A stretch of DNA of 64,000 nt from an uncultured Cedecea sp. (GCF_947498825.1 NZ_CANMLV010000001.1:558001-622000); one strand, 5' to 3'; numbered from the stretch's first letter, positions 1 to 11,369 are shown. Notes: generated by a model not told the origin, from the sequence alone. Program-made: numbers and translations.

Positions 1-340
1 ACTTCCACCCCATGTTGTCCGGATTCAGCATCCGGTGACGTATCAGCTTAAAATCTTGCCTGGGTAAAAAGCAGGCCTCATGCGCCCAGTATTCAATCAG
101 ATCCCCCTTGGCCAGAGCCTGATTCAGTAATTCTGGCGGGTAGCATCCGAGACGGCTAAATAGCACCAGGTAGGGACTGCGGGCAACAATATTAATGGTA
201 TCGATTTGCAGTAATGACATGCGTGAAATGGTGTCATTGATGGCCTGATGATCAACCGACAAACGAGGTTTATACAGTAATCCTTGAGCAGCAAGATGTA
301 TATTTCGGGCCGCTTGAAGCGAAATATTTAAAATAGTCAT
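1..340 (-). CDS. ycaQ: YcaQ/AlkX family DNA glycosylase, N-terminal part (cut by window edge)
   Basis: The minus-strand frame begins with ATG at 340 and stays open to base 1, giving about 113 residues. They read as the N-terminus of E. coli YcaQ: an LHLAAQGLL-like stretch, then SRMSLLQIDTINIVARSPYL, then EYWAHEACF and RHRM. YcaQ (AlkX) is a winged-helix DNA glycosylase that unhooks interstrand crosslinks and removes bulky alkylated bases; that role is known from the family. It follows lpxK by 45 bp on the same strand, as in E. coli. The C-terminal part, including the rest of the HTH_42 fold, lies outside the window, so integrity cannot be judged. Confidence 0.93.
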   Translation of the reverse strand, partial: MTILNISLQAARNIHLAAQGLLYKPRLSVDHQAINDTISRMSLLQIDTINIVARSPYLVLFSRLGCYPPELLNQALAKGDLIEYWAHEACFLPRQDFKLIRHRMLNPDNMGWK

Positions 341-385
341 CTGCGGCTTCCTGTCATTAACGAACGACGCTACGTGGCATAAACG

Positions 386-1369
386 TTACTTGACCAACTT
401 AACCAGTGAATCGAGCAGAACCGTGGCAGCAGGAGAGTCAAGATGAGCATCAACCGGTAAATACCACCAGTCAGACTCTGTCCCTGCATATCTGCGATAT
501 TTGACCGCGTCTTTTTCTGTCATCAGTAATGTCTGGCCGGGCTGGGTGAGAGCATTAATCTCTCTCTCTCCTAATGCCTGATGATCGGTCAGTGCCACCG
601 TTTTTACGGGTACAACACCGGCACTGACAAGAGTATTAAAAAAACGAGGCGGATGCCCGATACCGGCCATCGCCACCACATTAGAGAGTTGTTGCAGTGG
701 CAGACGCCTGCCACTATTGAGATGAACCACCTCACCCGGAATAAGCTGCATCGCTATTTCATGAGCGCCTGCGGTTCCGCCATTAACAATCACAGCATCA
801 ACCGTATCAAGGCGTGCTGCTCGCTCCCGCATCGGTCCCGCAGGCAACCACCAGCCATTGCCAAAACGCCGAACGCCATCCACCACCACAATTTCTTTAT
901 CCCTCGCCAGGGCATAGTGCTGTAAGCCGTCGTCTGTAATAATAATTTGCGGTGATGTGGATACGAGTAATGCCTGAACAGCCGCGCTGCGTTTTGGAGC
1001 CACCGCGACACTGGCTCCGGTACGTTGGTAAATAAGTACCGGTTCATCTCCTGCTTCTGCCGTTGAAGTATCAGAAGTCAGTATTAAGGGATACGAGGCG
1101 GCTTTTCCACCATAACCCCGTGACACTACTCCAACTTTGATACCACGCTGCTGTAACTGCTCCACCAGCCAAATAACTACAGGCGTTTTACCATTGCCGC
1201 CAGCGGTAAGATTTCCTACCACGACCACTGGAACCGGTGCCCGCCAAGACTTGCGCAGCCCCAGTTTATAAGACAGGCGAATGGCGACACTAACAAGACC
1301 GTAAAGCCAGGAAAAGGGAAGCAACAGCAAATAGAGCCACGACTTCCCCGACCAGATACGTTCAATCAT
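386..1369 (-). CDS. lpxK: Tetraacyldisaccharide 4'-kinase LpxK
   Basis: 327 residues, the usual LpxK length. LpxK phosphorylates the 4' position of the disaccharide-1-phosphate to make lipid IVA at the inner face of the cytoplasmic membrane. A hydrophobic N-terminal anchor (about residues 11-32) precedes a P-loop variant [12 protein letters not shown] at residues 52-63; SRGYGG and the DDGLQH motif of the family follow. The start ATG overlaps the msbA stop in an ATGA at 1366-1369, so the two genes are translationally coupled. MsbA flips the product of this pathway, which fits the pairing. Confidence 0.97.
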   Translation of the reverse strand: MIERIWSGKSWLYLLLLPFSWLYGLVSVAIRLSYKLGLRKSWRAPVPVVVVGNLTAGGNGKTPVVIWLVEQLQQRGIKVGVVSRGYGGKAASYPLILTSDTSTAEAGDEPVLIYQRTGASVAVAPKRSAAVQALLVSTSPQIIITDDGLQHYALARDKEIVVVDGVRRFGNGWWLPAGPMRERAARLDTVDAVIVNGGTAGAHEIAMQLIPGEVVHLNSGRRLPLQQLSNVVAMAGIGHPPRFFNTLVSAGVVPVKTVALTDHQALGEREINALTQPGQTLLMTEKDAVKYRRYAGTESDWWYLPVDAHLDSPAATVLLDSLVKLVK

Positions 1370-3114
1370 GCGCCAAACTGCATTTTATGAAGCTGGGCAT
1401 AAATACCAGCTTGTTCCAGTAACTCATGATGAGAGCCACGCTCAACAATACAACCATCTTCCACCACCACAATTTCGTCGGCTTTCTCGATAGTCGACAA
1501 GCGGTGAGCAATCACCAGGGAGGTACGGTTTTTTTGCAGCTCATCTAACGCAGCCTGGATAGCACGCTCAGATTCGGTATCCAGTGCCGAGGTCGCTTCG
1601 TCGAGAATAAGGATTGGGCTATCACGTAATAAAGCGCGAGCAATGGCAATACGCTGCCGCTGTCCGCCTGAAAGCATGACACCATTTTCCCCTATCACGG
1701 TATCGAGTCCTTTTTCCATCTTATTGATAAAGTCCATCGCATGTGCCATGCGTGCGGCTTTTTCAATATCTTCCCGTGAATACTGCTCAGTACGGGCATA
1801 GGCGATATTATTGGCGATAGTGTCATTGAACAAATAAACATGCTGAGAAACCAATGCCACCTGATTACGCAGTGAAGCCAGCGTGTAATCATGGACTTTA
1901 TGCCCATCGATCAGGATCTCACCCTGTTGGGCATCGTAGAAACGCGTAATAAGACTGGCGATGGTTGATTTTCCTGAGCCAGAACGCCCTACCAGAGCAA
2001 CCGTTTTGCCTGCCGGGATCATTAAATTCACATCGCGCAGTGCCGGAATATCACGGCCAGGATAGGTAAATGTCACATTACGGAACTCGACATCACCTTT
2101 AGAACGTTCAATCACCCGTTTACCGCTGTCTTCCTCTTGCTCAGAATCCAGAATAGCAAACAAAGTCTGACAGGCTGCCATTCCACGCTGAAACTGTGCA
2201 TTCACGTTAGTCAGTGATTTCAATGGGCGCATTAAAGCAATCATTGAGGAGAAGACAACCGTGATCGTCCCCGCTGTCAGCGTTTCCATGACACTTGGGA
2301 AGCTCGCAGCATACAAGACAAATGCCAGCGCCAGAGAGGCAATAAATTGAATCACCGGGTCTGCAATCGATGAAGCTGATACCAGTTTCATTCCCTGCTG
2401 GCGCATACGGTTACTGACTTTATCAAAACGCTTAGTTTCAACTTCCTGACCACCAAAAATCAGGACTTCTTTATGCCCTTTAAGCATCTGTTCCGCGCTG
2501 GTCGTCACATGCCCCATGGTGTTCTGCATATTTTTACTGATATTGCGGAACCGTTTTGAAACAAAACCAATCGCTAAAGAGACTATTGGTGCCAGCACGA
2601 TAAGGATCAATGAAAGCTGCCAGCTGTACCAAAACATCAGTACAAACAAACCAATAATTGATGCTCCTTCACGCACCACAGTCACGAGCGCGCCAGAAGA
2701 AGAGGAGGCAACCTGCTCAGAGTCATAGGTTATGCGAGATAACAGAGTACCTGTGGATTGTTGGTCAAAGAAAGAGACGGGCATCCCCATCATATGGCTG
2801 AACAGACGGCGACGCATATGCATCACCACTTTACCGGATACCCAGGAAATGCAGTAAGACGAAACATAACTCGTGATACCACGCAATACCATCAAACCAA
2901 TCACCACTAATGGCATCCACTTCAGAACGGATGACTCCGTTTTACCAAAACCGTCATCCAGTAACGGTTTAAGTAACGACAGCATAAAAGTGTCGCTGGC
3001 TGCGTTAAGTACTAACGCCATTGCCGCGACAATCAGGCCAGCCCTGAAAGGGGAAATCATCGGCCAGAGCCGGCGGAAAGTCTGCCACGTGGAAAGATCT
3101 TTATCGTTAAGCAT
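1366..3114 (-). CDS. msbA: Lipid A flippase MsbA (ABC exporter)
   Basis: 582 residues, the same length as E. coli MsbA, and similar throughout. It is a half-transporter: six transmembrane helices in about residues 20-310, then an ATPase domain with Walker [10 protein letters not shown], signature LSGGQRQR, Walker [12 protein letters not shown] and an H-loop in VIAHRLST. It acts as a homodimer in the inner membrane and flips core-lipid A to the periplasmic leaflet. It lies directly upstream of lpxK with a 4-bp overlap and downstream of comEC, the conserved enterobacterial order. Confidence 0.98.
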   Translation of the reverse strand: MLNDKDLSTWQTFRRLWPMISPFRAGLIVAAMALVLNAASDTFMLSLLKPLLDDGFGKTESSVLKWMPLVVIGLMVLRGITSYVSSYCISWVSGKVVMHMRRRLFSHMMGMPVSFFDQQSTGTLLSRITYDSEQVASSSSGALVTVVREGASIIGLFVLMFWYSWQLSLILIVLAPIVSLAIGFVSKRFRNISKNMQNTMGHVTTSAEQMLKGHKEVLIFGGQEVETKRFDKVSNRMRQQGMKLVSASSIADPVIQFIASLALAFVLYAASFPSVMETLTAGTITVVFSSMIALMRPLKSLTNVNAQFQRGMAACQTLFAILDSEQEEDSGKRVIERSKGDVEFRNVTFTYPGRDIPALRDVNLMIPAGKTVALVGRSGSGKSTIASLITRFYDAQQGEILIDGHKVHDYTLASLRNQVALVSQHVYLFNDTIANNIAYARTEQYSREDIEKAARMAHAMDFINKMEKGLDTVIGENGVMLSGGQRQRIAIARALLRDSPILILDEATSALDTESERAIQAALDELQKNRTSLVIAHRLSTIEKADEIVVVEDGCIVERGSHHELLEQAGIYAQLHKMQFGA

Positions 3115-3151
3115 TAAATCGAACCAGCCTTATAGTAAATAGCCGTACATT

Positions 3152-5416
3152 CTACTCATTATCACCGATGACGCCAAACCACTGATGATACCAACGGGGC
3201 ATTATTTGCTCCCGGAATCCAAAAACTTGCCATTTTTCGTGGTCTATTGAGAGAGTCAGTTGACCTGAATGGGGCGTATCGTACCACTGGTAACCATTTT
3301 TTTGGTAACGATTGACAATCCTGGCTGAAGGCAAGTGCCACTGGTTATAGCGTGAGGTGGAGGCAAATGCCACCTTACCTGCAACAGCTTTTAACAATGC
3401 TTCAGTCGATGAAGTTCGGCTTCCATGATGAGGAACCTGAATAAAATCCGCCTCCAGATGCTGATTCTCTCGCCTCAGCATGGCGAATTCTGCGCTCGCC
3501 TCCAGATCCCCCGTCAGTAATAATCGATGATAACCGTCACTTACTCTGACGACACATGAATTATTATTCCCCCGCAAACGCTCTTCTGGCGGCGGCCAGT
3601 GAACATCAAACTGTAGCCCTTCCCACTCCCAGTTGATGCCGCGATAGCATGGCAGATGATTATCCCAGCCCAATGAACTGCGGACACTCACGGAAGGTAA
3701 CAAACGTTGCAAACTTTTTAGCCCGCCAATATGATCCAGATGTTCATGACTTAACACAATGGCATCCAGTGTCAGGTCATGCCATTTTAGCCAGGGAATG
3801 ATGGTTTGAATCGCCGCATCTCCCTTCGCCCACACTCCTCCAGTATCGTAGAGCAACACCCGATTATTACGAATAAGAGCAACAGCCAAACCATGCCCGA
3901 TATCCAGCATAGTCATTTTCCATACCGCAGGTGGTGCTAAAGTACGATGGTGACCAAGAATGACAGCCGTTATGGCGACAAGTAAAGCAGTTTTATAATG
4001 TTTCCAGGCGCCAGTACGCCAGCAGACGACGCTAATCCAGCCGAAAAAACTTAGCCACAGCATCCGCTTTTCAACGCTAACCCAGCCGTCGGGCAAAGAT
4101 GCCAGTAACTGAAACAGAACAGCCAGTACCCTGTCAGCTATCAGCCAAAGATACTCCCCCACCAATGAAACATCATTCAGAAATAATGCTGCTATAAGCA
4201 AAGGAACCACGACAAAAGAAACCAGTGGCACTGCAAATAAATTCGCCGCCAGAGCGCTAAAACTGATGCCATGAAAAATATGAATCTGTAGTGGCAGCAG
4301 TAACAACATAATTCCTGCCTGTAAATGCAGTAGCTGTACAGGATAACGCAAGTACCAGGACCAGGTTCTCACTCTCTCGGGCAAGGGCACCCACTGATAC
4401 CAAAAAATTAGCACCGCGACTGCCAGAGCAGAAAGAAAAAAACTCTCTGATAATAAGACCAACGGATTAGAAAAGAGTAAGCCGGCAATACAGACCAACC
4501 AGACGTCCCATGATGACCAGTTTCGACCACTGATGCGTAGTGAAGACCAAATTATCAAAGCAAACATTGCACGTAATGCAGGCGGATTGCTACCCGACAA
4601 CCAGGTATAGCCTGAAGCCATAACCAGCGCGCAAAACAACGGAAATCGAAAACCGATATAATACGCTGGCAGCACTATCTGACATGCCCTCCCCATTAAC
4701 CACCCGAGTCCGGCTGCCAGAGAAATATGCATTCCAGAAATAGCCATAAGATGCGCCGTACCGGTCTGATTAAGCAATTGTTTATGCTGTTCAGACATCT
4801 GGCTTCTGTCGCCAAACAAGAGTGCCATCATAATGGATTGCATCGGTAAGCGGCCAATATGGCGTTGCACTGCCGACATCCATTGAGATTGCAGACTACA
4901 GCTCTCAGAAAGGGTTTGAGCCGTTAATACTCGCCCACTAAATAATATGCCCTGTGCGAGATAAAATCTCTGGTTATCAAAATTCCCCTCATTTAACTGT
5001 CCATGTAGCGGGCGCAGTTTCATTGAGACCTTAAGATGCTGGCCCGCACATACTGCTGTAGGTAGCCGCGAACTATAAATTCTTACCCCCGGCTGAGGAA
5101 ACAGCAGCCTTCCAGACAGGCTCACTATTTTTGCCTGGTGATGTTGTTGGCCATCACTGCTGGTTATCACTATTTCAGCATTTACTGGGGTGGTGGGTAT
5201 CTGCTGAAAAAAGGCCAGGATCTGAGCCGCTGACAGACATCCCCAGCAAAAAAAAAGCATAACCAGTCCAGCCAGACGAGAGATTTTTTTTCGACCTGAG
5301 AGTAAAAGCAGTGCGACACCGATCAGCGTAATCAGCAAGATCTGGGAGGGAATAACAGGCAGCCACCCTAAAGGAAGAAGCCCGATAATTAACGTCAGAC
5401 AAACAGTTCTCGGCAT
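3152..5416 (-). CDS. ycaI: ComEC/Rec2-family DNA uptake channel (YcaI)
   Basis: The ATG at 5416 gives 754 residues, the length of E. coli YcaI, and aligns MPRTVCLTLIIG with the E. coli N-terminus. A TTG at 5464 in the same frame would add 16 residues without homology, so it was not chosen. The order is N-terminal membrane helices, a ComEC OB-like part, the competence transmembrane block (GTAHLMAISGMHISLAAG), then a C-terminal metallo-beta-lactamase domain with SHEHLDHIGG and a later PHHGSRTS. In competent bacteria ComEC carries single-stranded DNA across the inner membrane. The role in enterics is less clear and no pilus genes are near. The frame is intact. Confidence 0.93.
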   Translation of the reverse strand: MPRTVCLTLIIGLLPLGWLPVIPSQILLITLIGVALLLLSGRKKISRLAGLVMLFFCWGCLSAAQILAFFQQIPTTPVNAEIVITSSDGQQHHQAKIVSLSGRLLFPQPGVRIYSSRLPTAVCAGQHLKVSMKLRPLHGQLNEGNFDNQRFYLAQGILFSGRVLTAQTLSESCSLQSQWMSAVQRHIGRLPMQSIMMALLFGDRSQMSEQHKQLLNQTGTAHLMAISGMHISLAAGLGWLMGRACQIVLPAYYIGFRFPLFCALVMASGYTWLSGSNPPALRAMFALIIWSSLRISGRNWSSWDVWLVCIAGLLFSNPLVLLSESFFLSALAVAVLIFWYQWVPLPERVRTWSWYLRYPVQLLHLQAGIMLLLLPLQIHIFHGISFSALAANLFAVPLVSFVVVPLLIAALFLNDVSLVGEYLWLIADRVLAVLFQLLASLPDGWVSVEKRMLWLSFFGWISVVCWRTGAWKHYKTALLVAITAVILGHHRTLAPPAVWKMTMLDIGHGLAVALIRNNRVLLYDTGGVWAKGDAAIQTIIPWLKWHDLTLDAIVLSHEHLDHIGGLKSLQRLLPSVSVRSSLGWDNHLPCYRGINWEWEGLQFDVHWPPPEERLRGNNNSCVVRVSDGYHRLLLTGDLEASAEFAMLRRENQHLEADFIQVPHHGSRTSSTEALLKAVAGKVAFASTSRYNQWHLPSARIVNRYQKNGYQWYDTPHSGQLTLSIDHEKWQVFGFREQIMPRWYHQWFGVIGDNE

Positions 5417-5577
5417 AAACACACTCTTATCGCTCTCAGAATCAAGAGCCTGCGCGTTTAACAAACGGATGTCTGGTGCAAAAAACTACTTCTGCGATCC
5501 GTTATCAACAGAGATTTATCATTTACCGCAGGAGAGAATAAGAGACGGGTAGTCGATCGCAGTTCTTAATTAGCAGG

Positions 5578-5610
5578 CAAAAAAAAACGACACCTCAGGG
5601 TATCGTTTTT
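5578..5610 (-). terminator. Intrinsic terminator of ihfB
   Basis: On the minus strand a stem of about 12 bp (AAAAACGATACC with GGTGTCGTTTTT, one mismatch) closes a short loop and runs into a T tract, about 25 bp after the ihfB stop. Confidence 0.85.
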
Positions 5611-5632
5611 CGCTGTAATTAATATCAGGATA

Positions 5633-5920
5633 TTAATTACTGTAGAGATTGGCACGGTCACGTAACTCTTTACCCGGCTTAAAGTGCGGAACGTATTTAC
5701 CTTCCAGCGAGACTTTATCACCTGTTTTTGGATTACGACCGGTGCGAGGTGCGCGATAGTGTAAGGAAAAACTGCCGAAACCTCGGATTTCAATACGTTC
5801 ACCTTGGGCGAGCGTAGAGGCCATATGTTCCAGCATCTCTTTAACTGCATCTTCCACAGACTTCGCTGGAATATGAGATTGCTGGGTTGCAAGTCTTTCG
5901 ATCAATTCTGACTTGGTCAT
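5633..5920 (-). CDS. ihfB: Integration host factor beta subunit
   Basis: 95 residues from the ATG at 5920, chosen because GGAGGG lies just upstream and [11 protein letters not shown] is the conserved IhfB start. A further in-frame ATG at 5938 would add six residues. The fold is the HU/IHF DNA-bending protein; the intercalating beta-arm region reads [15 protein letters not shown]. It pairs with IhfA and bends DNA by up to about 160 degrees at specific sites. The C-terminus ends LYSN rather than the shorter IYG of E. coli. The gene follows rpsA and is followed by a terminator hairpin. Confidence 0.97.
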   Translation of the reverse strand: MTKSELIERLATQQSHIPAKSVEDAVKEMLEHMASTLAQGERIEIRGFGSFSLHYRAPRTGRNPKTGDKVSLEGKYVPHFKPGKELRDRANLYSN

Positions 5921-5966
5921 GATCCCTCCAGTTTTCATTAGATAAACTTACAGCTATCAATCGAAC

Positions 5967-5988
5967 CAAGGCGACCAAAGTCGCCTTG
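5967..5988. terminator. Hairpin between rpsA and ihfB
   Basis: Perfect 9-bp inverted repeat CAAGGCGAC/GTCGCCTTG around a 4-nt loop, 30 bp after the rpsA stop. No T run follows on the minus strand, so it may be an mRNA-stabilising or attenuating hairpin rather than a full terminator. Confidence 0.55.
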
Positions 5989-6017
5989 TTATCTACTTTG
6001 CAAAAAAATGCTGTAGA

Positions 6018-7691
6018 TTATTCGCCTTTAGCTGCTTTGAATGCTTCAGCCATAGCGCTAGAGAAGTTGCTTTCTTCTGGTTTGTTATTAACAGAAGCAA
6101 TAGCATCTTTCTCGTCAGCTTCGTCTTTAGCACGTACAGACAGACTAACGATACGGTTTTTGCGATCAACACCGGTGAATTTAGCTTCAACATCGTCGCC
6201 AACATTCAGAACCAGAGTTGCATCTTCAACGCGGTCACGTGACGCTTCGGAAGCACGCAGGTAGCCTTCAACGCCATCAGCCAGTTCAACTGTAGCACCT
6301 TTAGCATCAACTGCGGTCACTTTACCGTTAACGATAGTGCCTTTTTTGTTTACTGCAACGTAGTTGTTGAACGGATCTTCAGCCAGTTGCTTAACGCCCA
6401 GGGAGATACGCTCGCGCTCTGCGTCAACTTGCAGAACAACAGCGGCGATTTCATCACCTTTTTTGTATTCACGAACTGCTTCTTCGCCTGTAACGTTCCA
6501 GGAGATGTCAGACAGGTGAACCAGACCGTCGATACCACCGTCCAGGCCGATGAAGATACCAAAGTCAGTGATTGACTTGATTTTACCTTCAACGCGATCG
6601 CCTTTGTTGTGAGTCTCAGCAAACAACTGCCATGGGTTAGATTTACACTGTTTCAGACCCAGGGAGATACGACGACGTTCTTCGTCGATATCCAGAACCA
6701 TAACTTCCACTACGTCACCAACGTTAACAACTTTGGATGGGTGGATGTTTTTGTTGGTCCAATCCATTTCAGACACGTGTACCAGACCTTCTACGCCTTC
6801 TTCGATTTCTACGAAGCAACCGTAATCAGTCAGGTTAGTTACGCGACCAGTCAGTTTGGTACCTTCTGGATAACGTTTAGCGATAGCTACCCATGGATCT
6901 TCGCCCAGCTGTTTCAGGCCGAGGGAAACACGAGTACGCTCACGGTCAAATTTCAGAACTTTAACAGTGATTTCATCGCCAACATTCACGATTTCGCTTG
7001 GATGCTTAACGCGTTTCCATGCCATATCAGTGATGTGCAACAGGCCGTCTACGCCACCCAGGTCAACGAATGCACCGTAGTCAGTAAGGTTCTTAACGAT
7101 ACCTTTAACTTCCATGCCTTCTTGCAGGTTTTCCAGCAGCTGATCACGTTCTGCACTGTTCTCAGACTCGATAACTGCACGGCGAGAAACAACAACGTTG
7201 TTACGCTTCTGATCAAGCTTGATAACTTTAAACTCAAGCTCTTTGCCTTCCAGGTGCAGAGTGTCACGGACCGGACGAACATCAACCAGTGAACCTGGCA
7301 GGAACGCACGAATACCGTTCAGCTCAACAGTGAAGCCGCCCTTGACTTTGCCGTTAATAACACCGGTAACAGTTTCAGCGTCTTCGTAAGCTTTTTCCAG
7401 CGTGATCCAAGCTTCATGACGTTTAGCTTTCTCGCGGGACAGCAGGGTTTCACCGAAGCCGTCTTCTACTGCATCCAGAGCAACGTCAACTTCGTCACCA
7501 ACCTGGATTTCCAGCTCGCCCTGGGCGTTTTTGAACTGCTCAGCCGGAATGGCGGACTCAGATTTCAGACCGGCGTCAACCAGTACGATATCTTTGTCGA
7601 TAGCAACAACAACACCACGAACGATAGAACCCGGGCGGGTTTCGATTTCTTTCAGGGACTCTTCAAATAGTTGAGCAAAAGATTCAGTCAT
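6018..7691 (-). CDS. rpsA: 30S ribosomal protein S1
   Basis: 557 residues, the E. coli length. Six S1/OB repeats are visible; the last four carry the typical pattern of GKV or GRV, D(Y/F)G, GL(V/L)H and SLG(L/V)KQ. S1 binds mRNA leaders and unfolds them for the small subunit. The ATG at 7691 is followed by [12 protein letters not shown], as in E. coli. cmk lies upstream and ihfB downstream, the standard arrangement. Long open frames on the opposite strand here reflect the strong codon bias of rpsA and are not genes. Confidence 0.99.
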   Translation of the reverse strand: MTESFAQLFEESLKEIETRPGSIVRGVVVAIDKDIVLVDAGLKSESAIPAEQFKNAQGELEIQVGDEVDVALDAVEDGFGETLLSREKAKRHEAWITLEKAYEDAETVTGVINGKVKGGFTVELNGIRAFLPGSLVDVRPVRDTLHLEGKELEFKVIKLDQKRNNVVVSRRAVIESENSAERDQLLENLQEGMEVKGIVKNLTDYGAFVDLGGVDGLLHITDMAWKRVKHPSEIVNVGDEITVKVLKFDRERTRVSLGLKQLGEDPWVAIAKRYPEGTKLTGRVTNLTDYGCFVEIEEGVEGLVHVSEMDWTNKNIHPSKVVNVGDVVEVMVLDIDEERRRISLGLKQCKSNPWQLFAETHNKGDRVEGKIKSITDFGIFIGLDGGIDGLVHLSDISWNVTGEEAVREYKKGDEIAAVVLQVDAERERISLGVKQLAEDPFNNYVAVNKKGTIVNGKVTAVDAKGATVELADGVEGYLRASEASRDRVEDATLVLNVGDDVEAKFTGVDRKNRIVSLSVRAKDEADEKDAIASVNNKPEESNFSSAMAEAFKAAKGE

Positions 7692-7808
7692 ATTGATAAT
7701 CTTCAGGATTCTTCAATTTAACGTCCATCTAGCATCATGCCGGATGGGGTTGTTTCACATGCCTGCACGCAATCCTTTGCAGCAGGTTATTGGGATTTAG
7801 TCGTTATT

Positions 7809-8495
7809 TCAAACGAGCGCCAGCTTAACCCTGGCGTATTCCAGTGATTTTTCAATCACTTGCTCAATACTCATACCGGTGGAATCCAGAATGAGTGCAT
7901 CTTGAGCAGGCACTAATGGCGCAACAGGTCGGTTACGATCTCTATCGTCCCGGTCCTTTATCTCGACCAAAAGGCGCTCAAAGTTAACACTAATGCCTTG
8001 TTCCTGCAACTGCCGCATGCGTCTGTCGGCACGTTCTTCTGCTGAAGCATCGAGAAAAATCTTTACCGGGGCGTCAGGAAACACCACTGTGCCCATATCA
8101 CGACCATCGGCTATTAGGCCAGGAAAATCACGAAATGCACGCTGACGGCGCAGTAACGCCTCACGAACGCGAGGGAAAGCAGCTATCTTTGAGGCTACTT
8201 CAGCGACATCCTGAGTGCGAATTTCAGCACTAACATCTTCGCCTTCAAGAATGGTTCCTACCTGCATCTCTGTTGAAACAAAACGGACATCCAAGTGGGC
8301 CGCAAGGGGAACCAAGGCATCCTCAGAACTGATATCAACATGATGATGTAACGCTGCTAATGCCAACACACGATATATAGCACCGGAGTCGAGCAGATGC
8401 CATTGCAACGCTTTAGCCATAGCTTTACAAAGCGTGCCCTTACCTGCACCACTTGGACCATCAATCGTTATCACTGGGGCAATAGCCGTCATCAT
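7809..8495 (-). CDS. cmk: Cytidylate kinase
   Basis: 228 residues; P-loop GPSGAGKGT at 13-21, DSGAIYR and [13 protein letters not shown] are the CMP-kinase signatures. It phosphorylates CMP and dCMP with ATP. Two ATG codons lie in tandem (8495 and 8492). AGGA precedes them at workable spacing for either; E. coli starts at the second (227 residues). It stands upstream of rpsA. In E. coli ycaL lies between aroA and cmk, while here only a 269-bp non-coding gap remains. Confidence 0.97.
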   Translation of the reverse strand: MMTAIAPVITIDGPSGAGKGTLCKAMAKALQWHLLDSGAIYRVLALAALHHHVDISSEDALVPLAAHLDVRFVSTEMQVGTILEGEDVSAEIRTQDVAEVASKIAAFPRVREALLRRQRAFRDFPGLIADGRDMGTVVFPDAPVKIFLDASAEERADRRMRQLQEQGISVNFERLLVEIKDRDDRDRNRPVAPLVPAQDALILDSTGMSIEQVIEKSLEYARVKLALV

Positions 8496-8710
8496 TTTTT
8501 CCTTTCGCCAGACTCGCAGAATATCAATTCAGGGTATTATAGCGTTGCAATCATCAGAATCGTTACTTTTCCACGTAAATATCCTGGTAAAGTCAATCAC
8601 ATGCCGAATAATTACACGATGAGACGCAGGACAAAAACGAAAAACACTGAGCAGGATGCAATTTACAGATATTCGTCGTGAAGAGTCAAAGAGATTACTG
8701 ATGCCAGAGA

Positions 8711-8741
8711 AAAGAGAAAGGGTGGAACATCCTTTCTCTTT
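8711..8741 (-). terminator. Terminator after aroA
   Basis: Inverted repeat AAAGAGAAAGG/CCTTTCTCTTT with a 9-nt loop, about 25 bp past the aroA stop; on the minus strand the stem ends in TTT and TTCTC. The gap 8496-8764 otherwise shows no gene and no trace of ycaL that I can recognise. Confidence 0.75.
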
Positions 8742-8764
8742 GTTCTCTGGTTCAGATAACTGAC

Positions 8765-10051
8765 TTACGCCAGCGTACTGATCCCGGCCAGTTGTTCAAA
8801 ATAGTCCGGGAACGTTTTAGCGGTACATTTAGGATCCAAAATTTTCACCGGAGTATCTGAAAGCGCCACCAGCGAGAAACACATCGCCATACGGTGGTCA
8901 TTGTAGGTACCAATTTCGGCAAATTTCAGCTGAACAGGTGGCTGGACCCTAATGTAGTCCTCCCCTTCTTCAACCTCAGCACCCACTTTACGTAACTCAG
9001 TCGCCATCGCACTGAGACGATCGGTCTCTTTCACGCGCCAGTTATAAATATTACGCAGTGTCGTGGTGCCTTTAGCAAACAGTGCAGCAGTCGCAATAGT
9101 CATCGCAGCATCAGGAATATGGTTCATATCCATATCGATAGCATTTAACTCACCGCGCTCACAGGCAATAAAGTCCTCACCCCAGGTAATTTTGGCCCCC
9201 ATTTTTTCCAGTACATCGGCAAAACGGATATCCCCCTGAACACTATTACGACCAATACCGGTCACCGTCACTTTGCCACCTTTAATGGCCCCGGCAGCAA
9301 GAAAATAGGACGCGGAAGAAGCATCGCCTTCTACCAGATAAGCTCCTGGCGACTGATATTGCTGACCACCTTTAACGACAAAACTCTGGTAATCACGGTT
9401 TTCAATCGTGACACCAAAAGTCTTCATCAGGTGCAGAGTAATATCGATATAAGGTTTAGAGACCAAGTCGCCTTTAATGGTGATTTCGGTATCTTGCGGT
9501 GCCAGTGGCGCTGTCATTAACAGTGCGGTAAGAAACTGGCTTGATACGCTACCATCCACCGTTACTTTACCACCGACAAAACCCCCACGCAGATGAATGG
9601 GCGGATAGTCAGTTTGTTCAAGATACTCAATTTGCGCGCCACCCTGGCGTAAGGCATCCACCAGATGACCAATCGGACGTTCTTTCATCCGGGGCTCACC
9701 TGTAAGCACGATATTGTTGCTCCCCAGGCACAGTGCCGCCGCCAATGGACGCATAGCGGTACCCGCATTGCCTAAGAATAATTCATGTTCGCCCGCAACC
9801 TGTAAAGGTCCGCCGACACCGACGACTTCACAACGTGTACGATCGGCGGAAAGCGTATAAGTGACGCCCAGGATGCTTAACGCATTGAGCATATGTCGGA
9901 CATCATCACTGTCCAGCAAATTGGTCAGCACCGTAGTGCCATTCGCCAAAGCGGCCAGCAGCAATGCGCGGTTCGAAACGCTCTTTGAACCAGGAAGATT
10001 AATGGTTCCGTCAACCAGACTGATAGGTTGTAATGTCAGGGATTCCAGCAT
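8765..10051 (-). CDS. aroA: EPSP synthase (3-phosphoshikimate 1-carboxyvinyltransferase)
   Basis: 428 residues from the ATG at 10051; an in-frame TTG two codons earlier (10057) is possible, but E. coli AroA begins MESLTLQP and this one MLESLTLQP. It joins PEP to shikimate-3-phosphate in the sixth step of the shikimate pathway. Conserved sites: [17 protein letters not shown] (S3P binding), [13 protein letters not shown] (the glyphosate-sensitive class I loop, with the usual Gly and Pro) and RVKETDRL. It follows serC after a terminator-like hairpin, the known mixed serC-aroA operon. Confidence 0.98.
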   Translation of the reverse strand: MLESLTLQPISLVDGTINLPGSKSVSNRALLLAALANGTTVLTNLLDSDDVRHMLNALSILGVTYTLSADRTRCEVVGVGGPLQVAGEHELFLGNAGTAMRPLAAALCLGSNNIVLTGEPRMKERPIGHLVDALRQGGAQIEYLEQTDYPPIHLRGGFVGGKVTVDGSVSSQFLTALLMTAPLAPQDTEITIKGDLVSKPYIDITLHLMKTFGVTIENRDYQSFVVKGGQQYQSPGAYLVEGDASSASYFLAAGAIKGGKVTVTGIGRNSVQGDIRFADVLEKMGAKITWGEDFIACERGELNAIDMDMNHIPDAAMTIATAALFAKGTTTLRNIYNWRVKETDRLSAMATELRKVGAEVEEGEDYIRVQPPVQLKFAEIGTYNDHRMAMCFSLVALSDTPVKILDPKCTAKTFPDYFEQLAGISTLA

Positions 10052-10080
10052 GGACAAAATACTCTCAATACAGACAGAAT

Positions 10081-10107
10081 AAAAACCCCGTAGATCCGTA
10101 TACGGGG
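10081..10107 (-). terminator. Intercistronic terminator/attenuator between serC and aroA
   Basis: Minus-strand stem CCCCGTA/TACGGGG with an 8-nt loop followed by TTTTTATT, starting 10 bp after the serC stop. It should stop part of the serC transcripts before aroA. Confidence 0.85.
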
Positions 10108-10117
10108 CCAGATGCGA

Positions 10118-11203
10118 TTAGCCTCGACGGCGTTCGAAGTCTACCATAAAGTCGGTCAGGGCTTTTACGCCTTCCAGCGGCATCGCATTATAAATCGATG
10201 CTCGCATACCGCCCGCAACGCGGTGGCCTTTCAGAGCATGCAGACCAGCAGCGAAGGACTCCTCAAGGAACAGTTTATCCAGTGTGTTATCTGCCAGCTG
10301 GAAGGGAACATTCATACGTGAACGATTGCTCGCTGCCACATCATTGCGATAAAAATCACTGTTATCAATCACGCCGTATAACAAATCGGCTTTAGACTGG
10401 TTAATTTTATCCATCGCTGCCACACCGCCCTGCTCTTTCAGCCATTTAAAGACCAGACCAGAGAGATACCAGGCAAAAGTAGGTGGGGTGTTAAACATAG
10501 AATCATTCTGGTCTAAAACAGAGTAATCCAGAACAGAAGGACAGGACTGATGGGCCTTACCCAGTAAATCTTCGCGGACAATCACCAGCGTCAGACCAGC
10601 AGGACCGATGTTCTTCTGAGCGCCAGCATAAATCACGCCAAATCGGCTGATATCCAAAGGGCGCGAAAGAATAGTGGAAGAAAAGTCTGCCGCGACGATG
10701 GTATCGCCGAAGTCAGGTGTTTCATCGATAGAGATACCATCGATAGTTTCATTCGGGCAGTAATGCACAAATGCGCTGTTCTCAGAAACCTGCCAGTCGC
10801 GCATTGGTTTAATCGCGCGTTTACCGTCAACCAAGATTTTCACATCATGGGCAACTGGCTGACAATATTTCTTTGCTTCTTTAATGGCGCTGGCAGCCCA
10901 GTAACCACCATCAAAATAATCTGCGGTGGTTTTATCACCCAACAAATTTAACGGGACGCCGGCAAACTGACCGCGACCACCACCATGGCAAAATAAAATT
11001 TTATAGTTAGAGGGGATTTGCAACAAATCGCGCAGATCTTGTGCCGATTCTTCCGCTACTTTAATAAACTCTTTACTACGGTGGCTGATTTCCATCACCG
11101 AAGTGCCCAAACCTTGCCAGTCACATAATTCCTGCTGTGCACGACGAAGTACTTCAGCCGGTAGCATTGCCGGTCCGGAACTAAAATTGTATACCTGTGT
11201 CAT
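10118..11203 (-). CDS. serC: Phosphoserine aminotransferase
   Basis: 361 residues, one less than E. coli SerC. A class V PLP aminotransferase that makes phosphoserine, and the pyridoxine precursor 4-phosphohydroxy-threonine, from the keto acids and glutamate. The N-terminus has FSSGPAMLP; the PLP lysine sits in [13 protein letters not shown]. It heads the serC-aroA unit. An ERIC-like element lies 40 bp upstream of its start, in or near its leader. Confidence 0.98.
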   Translation of the reverse strand: MTQVYNFSSGPAMLPAEVLRRAQQELCDWQGLGTSVMEISHRSKEFIKVAEESAQDLRDLLQIPSNYKILFCHGGGRGQFAGVPLNLLGDKTTADYFDGGYWAASAIKEAKKYCQPVAHDVKILVDGKRAIKPMRDWQVSENSAFVHYCPNETIDGISIDETPDFGDTIVAADFSSTILSRPLDISRFGVIYAGAQKNIGPAGLTLVIVREDLLGKAHQSCPSVLDYSVLDQNDSMFNTPPTFAWYLSGLVFKWLKEQGGVAAMDKINQSKADLLYGVIDNSDFYRNDVAASNRSRMNVPFQLADNTLDKLFLEESFAAGLHALKGHRVAGGMRASIYNAMPLEGVKALTDFMVDFERRRG

Positions 11204-11243
11204 TTCCCCTCACCACGCCTCGAACAATAAGTTTCTATTAGCT

Positions 11244-11369
11244 TATACCCAAAATAATTCGCGTTGCTTGTAGGCGCGAGTTCAGACAAGCGATGAGCAC
11301 AGACAAACTATGCGATTCAGCAGTCTCTACTGCGGCAACACTCAAACAACTTGAAGTATGACGGGTATA
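11244..11369. repeat. ERIC-like element, copy 1 (126 bp)
   Basis: Starts TATACCC and ends GGGTATA; the arms form an imperfect palindrome (TTGCTTGTAGGCG against CAACTTGAAGTATGACGG). Length, termini and internal GATGAGC/GCGATTC motifs match the ERIC/IRU type. Copies at 20171 and 44485 are in the same orientation. The rest of the gap 11204-11675 holds the serC and ycaO promoter regions, with no gene seen. Confidence 0.85.

Noticed and set aside
6609-7292. Long open frame antisense to rpsA (227 codons)
   Set aside because: Lies wholly inside rpsA, composition follows the antisense of biased codons, no ribosome site and no known motif.
11244-11369. CRISPR array or transposon from the repeated ends
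   Set aside because: Single dispersed 126-127 bp palindromes with no spacers, no ORF and no target duplication visible; ERIC-like is the better reading.
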